From Acidobacteriota bacterium (GTDB lineage Bacteria; Acidobacteriota; Blastocatellia; RBC074), in NCBI GenBank assembly GCA_017991275.1, contig JAGNMH010000341.1, positions 1-6,261 on the forward strand: 6,261 nucleotides of DNA. The letters are read 5' to 3'. Positions within the stretch are counted from its first letter, which is position 1, and every line of letters begins with the position of its first letter. Below the pieces are notes generated by a model that was given only the letters and a program-made list of their open reading frames with translations, was not told the DNA's origin and made no database searches. The position numbers were made by a program, and so were the translations under genes. Below are positions 1-4,032 of the stretch, one piece after another.

Positions 1-46
1 CTTCTAACTGCCTCTTTCAAACAAAAACAGACCAAAGCCGCTTAAG

Positions 47-75
47 CCTTGCAGTGCAAGGTGCAAACATTGCAC
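47..75. promoter_or_regulatory. Twin palindromes, putative operator upstream of the glycoside hydrolase
   Basis: Two perfect palindromes lie side by side. The first is CCTTGCA-G-TGCAAGG (47-61). The second is GTGCAA-ACA-TTGCAC (61-75), sharing one base with the first. Together they hold four copies of the half-site TTGCA/TGCAA, at 49-53, 55-59, 62-66 and 70-74. They end about 75 bases before the ATG of the glycoside hydrolase, and a weak -10-like box lies downstream at 103-108. Such clustered dyads fit a binding site for a dimeric regulator, but no regulator gene is visible here. Reading them as a terminator of an upstream gene is less likely, because no T-tract follows either stem. The symmetry is seen directly; the function is inferred. 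Confidence 0.4.
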
Positions 76-102
76 GATGAAAAGCGCAATCATCTGGCGC
101 TG

Positions 103-108
103 TATATT
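103..108 (+). promoter_or_regulatory. Weak candidate -10 box (TATATT) for gene 1
   Basis: TATATT matches the sigma70 -10 consensus at five of six positions and lies 42 bases before the chosen ATG, a sensible leader length. There is no convincing -35 box at 16-18 bp (the region reads roughly AAAAGC), so activation by a factor bound at the upstream palindromes (47-75) would be needed if this is real. It is the same hexamer seen in the better promoter at 1328-1356. Confidence 0.2.
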
Positions 109-138
109 CACATATCCAAACTGACCATGACTCTGATC

Positions 139-144
139 AAGGAA
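139..144 (+). promoter_or_regulatory. Ribosome binding site AAGGAA deciding the gene 1 start
   Basis: AAGGAA sits six bases before the ATG at 151. The in-frame alternatives, TTG at 49 and ATG at 127, have no comparable purine-rich site. Only the 151 start puts the lysine-rich n-region and hydrophobic core of the signal peptide at the very N-terminus. Confidence 0.7.
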
Positions 145-150
145 CTTCCT

Positions 151-1281
151 ATGCTAAAAAAACTAAAACCGGCAACGATTATCACTCTGCTGCTGTTGAG
201 CATCTGCTCGCCATCTCTGGCGCAACAAACTCGCTGGACTGAGCAACAAGCAAAAGCCTGGTATGCGCGCCAACCGTGGTTGGTCGGCAGCAATTACACT
301 CCGGCAAACGCCATCAACGAACTGGAAATGTGGCAGGCGGAGAGTTTCGATCCAACGACGATAGATAAAGAGTTGGGCTGGGCTGAAAGCCTGGGCATGA
401 AAACAATGCGCGTCTTTCTGCATGATTTGCTGTGGCAACAGGATTCCGCAGGATTCAAAAAACGGCTCGACCAATTCCTGCGCATTGCCGCCAAACACAA
501 GATCAAACCTATGCTGGTGCTTTTTGATTCCTGCTGGGACCCGTTTCCGCAATTGGGGAAACAGCGCGAACCGAAACCGGGCGTTCACAATTCAGGCTGG
601 CTGCAAAGCCCCGGCGCAAAGGCGTTGCAGGACACCGCGCAATATCCGCGTCTGGAAACTTACGTCAAAGGCGTGGTCGGCGCGTTTGCGAAAGACAATC
701 GTATTCTGGCCTGGGACGTGTGGAACGAGCCGGACAACACCAACGGATCAAGTTACGGCAAGCAGGAACCGGCAAACAAAGTCGCGTTGGTCGAAGCCTT
801 GTTGCCGAAAGTTTTCACCTGGGCACGGGCGGCAGGCGCGCGGCAACCTTTGACGGCTGGCGTATGGAAAGGCGATTGGTCAACAGACGCAAAGCTGAGC
901 GCAATGGACAAGATCATGCTGGAACAATCCGACGTGATTTCGTTTCACAATTACGACGACGGAGCGGCATTCGAAAAACGCATTCAATGGCTGCAAAGAT
1001 TTAACCGTCCGATCCTTTGCACCGAGTACATGGCTCGCGGCAACAAGAGCACCTTTGAAGGTTCGCTGCCCGTTGCCAAAAAATACAATGTCGCGGCCAT
1101 CAACTGGGGTTTCGTCATGGGCAAAACGCAAACGCATCTGCCCTGGGATTCCTGGCAAAAACCTTATGTGGATCGTGAGCCTGCAATCTGGTTTCACGAA
1201 ATCTTCAAGCCGGATGGTTCGCCATATCGCGCGGCAGAAGTCGAATTGATTCGCAAACTGACCGGCGTCGCTCGCCGCTAA
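151..1281 (+). CDS. Secreted clan GH-A (GH5-like cellulase/xylanase-type) glycoside hydrolase
   Basis: Encodes 376 aa. Residues 1-24 are a Sec signal peptide (MLKKLK, a leucine-rich core, then SLA|QQ), so the product is exported. The rest is a single (beta/alpha)8-type catalytic domain with no carbohydrate-binding module. Clan GH-A marks are visible: Arg87 in TMRVFLHD at strand 2, the acid/base WNEPD (Asn192-Glu193) after strand 4, SFHNYDD (His266, Tyr268), the likely nucleophile Glu292 in CTEYMAR, and Trp319 in NWGF. The segment FDSCWDP followed by KPGVHNSGW is, from memory, typical of proteins annotated as 1,4-beta-xylanase or cellulase family glycosylhydrolase in Bacteroidota and Acidobacteriota. 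The pair of glutamates implies a retaining mechanism on a beta-linked glycan; the actual substrate cannot be read. The start at 151 is chosen for its AAGGAA and signal peptide. The gene ends with tandem in-frame stops, TAA TAG (1279-1284). The GH-A fold is secure, the subfamily and substrate are not. Confidence 0.88.
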   Translation: MLKKLKPATIITLLLLSICSPSLAQQTRWTEQQAKAWYARQPWLVGSNYTPANAINELEMWQAESFDPTTIDKELGWAESLGMKTMRVFLHDLLWQQDSAGFKKRLDQFLRIAAKHKIKPMLVLFDSCWDPFPQLGKQREPKPGVHNSGWLQSPGAKALQDTAQYPRLETYVKGVVGAFAKDNRILAWDVWNEPDNTNGSSYGKQEPANKVALVEALLPKVFTWARAAGARQPLTAGVWKGDWSTDAKLSAMDKIMLEQSDVISFHNYDDGAAFEKRIQWLQRFNRPILCTEYMARGNKSTFEGSLPVAKKYNVAAINWGFVMGKTQTHLPWDSWQKPYVDREPAIWFHEIFKPDGSPYRAAEVELIRKLTGVARR

Positions 1282-1327
1282 TAGAGTTTCGACACCGCTT
1301 TGCCAATGCGAAGGGGTTTACGCGTAA

Positions 1328-1356
1328 TTGATGCTATACGGCATCTGATTTATATT
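1328..1356 (+). promoter_or_regulatory. Sigma70-like promoter for the acylase gene
   Basis: TTGATG (1328-1333) and TATATT (1351-1356) are separated by exactly 17 bp. They match the -35 consensus at four of six and the -10 consensus at five of six positions. The expected start near 1363 gives a leader of about 42 bases before ATG 1405. The inverted repeat GATGC-N6-GCATC (1330-1345) starts inside the -35 box and lies in the spacer, so it could be an operator. The promoter suggests the acylase can be transcribed apart from gene 1, although read-through across the 123-bp gap is also possible. Confidence 0.45.
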
Positions 1357-1389
1357 CGGCTCACCTGCAATCCAATTCACTTTTCCATC

Positions 1390-1395
1390 AGGAGG
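1390..1395 (+). promoter_or_regulatory. Strong ribosome binding site AGGAGG deciding the acylase start
   Basis: A full consensus AGGAGG lies nine bases before ATG 1405. It rules against the longer reading from TTG 1300, which would add 35 residues of non-signal-like sequence and run the coding region across the predicted promoter. Confidence 0.8.
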
Positions 1396-1404
1396 CTTAC
1401 ATCA

Positions 1405-3828
1405 ATGCAAGCACCACGTATCGTTTCGTCCGTACGTTTGTGGCCAGTTTTCGGAATGCTTTGCGCTCTGGCGCTGTTGGGCATCCGGCTGACTGAAACC
1501 ACTTCCCTTTCCAAATCTCGTTACGAAGCCGAAATCCGCCGCACGACAAACGGCATTCCCCACATCACCGCCAAAGACATGGGAAGTTTGGGTTTTGGCG
1601 AAGGCTACGCTTTTGCTCAAGACCATCTTTGTTCGCTGGCCGATCAGGTCGTCAAAGCTCGCGGAGAACGCTCCAAGTATTTCGGCGCTGGCGAAAACAA
1701 CCGCCATCTGAACAGCGACGTGACGATGAAAGCATTGGGGCTTTATGAACAGGCAACATCAATGCTCAAGGCTATGCCGCAGGAACAACGCGACCAAATC
1801 GAAGGTTACACCGCCGGTTACAACCAATACCTGCGCGAAGTTACTGCCAATGGTGTTGGCGGTTGGTGCAAAGGCAAGGATTGGGTTTTTGAACTGACGG
1901 CTGTGGATGTGCTGGCTTACAACCAGAGCGTCGTCGTCACCAGCACCAACTTCGCCGATATGATTGCGACGGCAACACCTCCGAAAAACGAAACCGCCGT
2001 CAACTTCAGCGCGGAATTCAATGCCGACGCATTTGCGGTAGACGGAGCCAGCAACGGCTGGGCGATTGGTTCCGAGCGTTCTGCTGGCGGACGCGGCATG
2101 TTGATCGCCAATCCGCATTATCCGTGGACGGGTTCCAACCGGTTTTGGGAAAAGCATCTGGTCATTCCCGGCAAGCTGAATGTTTACGGCGTTGGCCTGC
2201 TGGGTTCGCCCGGAGTTTCCATCGGCTTCAACAGCGCGGTCGCCTGGACTCATACGGTTTCGGCTGGCAAACGCTTCGTGCTGTATTCGCTGAATCTGGC
2301 TGCGGGCAATCCGACCCGTTACCTGTACGACGGCAAAGAACGCGAAATGACCAGCAAGGTCGTCAGCGTTTCAGTTCGCCAAAACGACGGAGCAATCAAA
2401 CAAGTCGAACAACGAGTTTTCTTCAGCCATTACGGCCCGATTGTGAATATCCCAGGATTCGGCTGGACTCCGAAACGCGCCGTGGCCATTCGTGATGCCA
2501 ACGCCAACAACACGGAGTTTTATGCTCAACGTGTGGCAATGAACGCGGCGCGCAATCTGGACGAATTCAAACAGGCGCACGCCAAATACAATTCCATTCC
2601 GTGGATCAATACCATTGCCACCAGCGCCGACGGACGCGCCTGGTACGCCGACACCTCGGCGACTCCGAACTTGAAGCCCGAAGCGATTGCCGCTTTGATG
2701 AAGCGCAAAGACAGCGACTTGCTGGTTAAAACCGCCTGGGAACGCGGAATGATTTTGCTGGACGGCAGCGATTCGCTGTACGAATTTGTGAATGATCCTT
2801 CTACGCGCGAAGGCGTGATTCCGTGGTCGCGCATGCCGCAACTGGAACGCAAAGATTATGTCTTTAACGCCAACGACAGTTTCTGGCTGGCGAATCCGCA
2901 TCAATTGCTGACTGGTTTTTCGCCGCTGCAAGGGTTGGAAGGAACCGCGCGTTCGCTTCGCACGCGTATGAACGCCGTCATTCTGGACGACATCAGCGCA
3001 ACCGGCCCGGCGGGCAAAGACGGCAAATTCACTCTGGATGAACTGGCCGCAGCCGCCGTCAGCAATCGCAGTTTGTCTGCGGAATTGATGCGCGCCGAAG
3101 TGGTCAAACGTTGTCAGGCGAATTCGTCTGTCACCGTCGAAGGTCAAAGCGTGGATTTGAGCAAAGCCTGTCAGGTGTTGGCCGCTTGGGATGGTCGTTA
3201 CAACACCGACAGCGTAGGCCCTGTGCTGTGGCGCGAATTCATCACTCAATACGAAACGGCTGACACGCTGAAAAAAGGCGCGCTGTTCGCCAACGATTTC
3301 AATCCGGCGAATTCCGTCAACACTCCAAACGTGATGACGCCGGATCAAAACAACGAATCGTTGTTGAAGCTGGCTAAAGCCGCGCGTGTGTTGCAGCAAG
3401 CCGGTTTTGGCGTAGATGCTCCGCTGGGCAAGGTTCAATACAGCGACAAAAACGGCGGGCGCATACCGATTCACGGCGGCGACGGCCCGTATGAAGGCAT
3501 CACCAACGTCGTCGGTTTTGGAACCAATCGAACCACCTTGGAACCGGGATCGAATCCTGCGAAGGTCAAAGGCAGTCGCAACCTGACAAAAGAGGGTTAT
3601 CCGATTACGGTTGGAACCAGTTTCATTATGGCCTTGGAATACACAGCGAATGGCCCACGCGCTCAGGCGTTTTTGACCTATTCGCAATCAGGCGATCCGG
3701 CTTCGCCGCAATACTATGACCAGACTGAACTCTTTTCCGCCAAAAAGTGGCGCAAGATTCTGTTCACCGAAGCTGAGATTAAGGCTGACCCGAATCTGAA
3801 AACACAAAAGGTCGAGAGCGGGAAATAA
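1405..3828 (+). CDS. Penicillin/AHL acylase family Ntn hydrolase (PvdQ/aculeacin acylase-like)
   Basis: Encodes 807 aa, a precursor expected to cut itself into alpha and beta chains and to hydrolyse an amide bond of an N-acyl compound outside the cytoplasm. Residues 12-27 form a hydrophobic export segment without a good lipobox. The alpha chain holds EGYAFAQDHLC and LADQ then GERSKYFG, typical of the family. The nucleophile is Ser216 in GASNGWAIG; it becomes beta1 after cleavage of Ala215-Ser216, giving a beta chain of 592 aa. His238 (NPHYPW, beta23) and Val285 (THTVSAG, beta70) fall at the numbers known for PvdQ, and Asn490 (NANDSFW, beta275) matches its oxyanion Asn beta269. GGDG (691-694) and SQSGDP...YYDQTELF (760-777) also resemble PvdQ. 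Cys570 and Cys589 may form a disulfide. All catalytic residues are present, so it should be active. Substrate could be acyl-homoserine lactones, lipopeptides, echinocandin-like compounds or other acyl amides; I cannot tell which. Own promoter (1328-1356) and AGGAGG. Confidence 0.93.
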   Translation: MQAPRIVSSVRLWPVFGMLCALALLGIRLTETTSLSKSRYEAEIRRTTNGIPHITAKDMGSLGFGEGYAFAQDHLCSLADQVVKARGERSKYFGAGENNRHLNSDVTMKALGLYEQATSMLKAMPQEQRDQIEGYTAGYNQYLREVTANGVGGWCKGKDWVFELTAVDVLAYNQSVVVTSTNFADMIATATPPKNETAVNFSAEFNADAFAVDGASNGWAIGSERSAGGRGMLIANPHYPWTGSNRFWEKHLVIPGKLNVYGVGLLGSPGVSIGFNSAVAWTHTVSAGKRFVLYSLNLAAGNPTRYLYDGKEREMTSKVVSVSVRQNDGAIKQVEQRVFFSHYGPIVNIPGFGWTPKRAVAIRDANANNTEFYAQRVAMNAARNLDEFKQAHAKYNSIPWINTIATSADGRAWYADTSATPNLKPEAIAALMKRKDSDLLVKTAWERGMILLDGSDSLYEFVNDPSTREGVIPWSRMPQLERKDYVFNANDSFWLANPHQLLTGFSPLQGLEGTARSLRTRMNAVILDDISATGPAGKDGKFTLDELAAAAVSNRSLSAELMRAEVVKRCQANSSVTVEGQSVDLSKACQVLAAWDGRYNTDSVGPVLWREFITQYETADTLKKGALFANDFNPANSVNTPNVMTPDQNNESLLKLAKAARVLQQAGFGVDAPLGKVQYSDKNGGRIPIHGGDGPYEGITNVVGFGTNRTTLEPGSNPAKVKGSRNLTKEGYPITVGTSFIMALEYTANGPRAQAFLTYSQSGDPASPQYYDQTELFSAKKWRKILFTEAEIKADPNLKTQKVESGK

Positions 3829-3904
3829 CATAAGAAATCGCCATCCATCAAAGCTCAGTTCCGCGCCAGGCTACGATGGTTTTCAATTGAGCGAGTCAGG
3901 CTCC

Positions 3905-3972
3905 ACCACAAAAGGCACAAAAACACAAAAGAGCAGTCGCACTTGTTTTGTGTCTTTTGTGCCTTTTGTGGT
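3905..3972. repeat. Near-perfect long inverted repeat built of CACAAAA units
   Basis: The left arm (3905-3930) and right arm (3946-3972) pair along 26 bp with one unpaired base, C3954, around a 15-base loop (3931-3945). Each arm is three copies of a heptamer: CACAAAA at 3907, 3916 and 3924, and its complement TTTTGTG at 3946, 3955 and 3964, spaced 8-9 bases. It lies between the stop of the acylase (3828) and the start of gene 3 (4033). As RNA it would fold into a strong hairpin from either strand. No T-tract follows it, so it is not a textbook intrinsic terminator, though it may still slow or end transcription or protect the upstream mRNA end. The internally periodic arms look like a dispersed palindromic repeat or MITE-like element; I see no target-site duplication. 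From memory, similar RCACRAA-type palindromes recur between genes in environmental bacteria, which needs a genome search to confirm. Confidence 0.8.
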
Positions 3973-4018
3973 TCGGATTTCAAACTTTTTCGCGGCTCAC
4001 ACTTCCAACCTAAACCAC

Positions 4019-4024
4019 AAAGGA
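4019..4024 (+). promoter_or_regulatory. Ribosome binding site AAAGGA of gene 3, inside a degenerate repeat unit
   Basis: AAAGGA lies eight bases before ATG 4033 and fixes that start. It is part of CCACAAAGG (4015-4023), one A short of the CCACAAAAGG that opens the left arm of the inverted repeat at 3906. No convincing -10/-35 pair is visible between the inverted repeat and this site, so gene 3 may depend on read-through from the acylase promoter or on a non-sigma70 promoter. Confidence 0.65.
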
Positions 4025-4032
4025 TCGGCTTC

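Noticed and set aside
49..150. Longer N-terminus for gene 1 from TTG 49 or ATG 127
   Set aside because: The extra residues would precede a complete signal peptide, neither start has a good ribosome binding site, and the TTG start lies inside the palindromes. ATG 151 has AAGGAA at proper distance.
151..222. Gene 1 product as a lipoprotein through LSIC (residues 16-19)
   Set aside because: The residue before Cys19 is Ile, not Gly/Ala/Ser, and SLA|QQ downstream fits signal peptidase I.
1330..1350. GATGC-N6-GCATC as a terminator of gene 1
   Set aside because: Five-base stem without a following T-run; better explained as part of the promoter region or as chance.
1300..1404. Longer N-terminus for the acylase from TTG 1300
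   Set aside because: It would cross the predicted promoter and add a non-signal-like stretch, while ATG 1405 has a consensus AGGAGG.
2371..3687. Antisense open frame of 438 codons inside the acylase
   Set aside because: Shadow frame opposite a gene with all its family motifs; composition is biased, with no recognisable domain or supported start.
3841..3884. CCATC ... GATGG followed by TTTT after the acylase as an intrinsic terminator
   Set aside because: Only a five-base stem with a loop of 29 bases; too weak to call.
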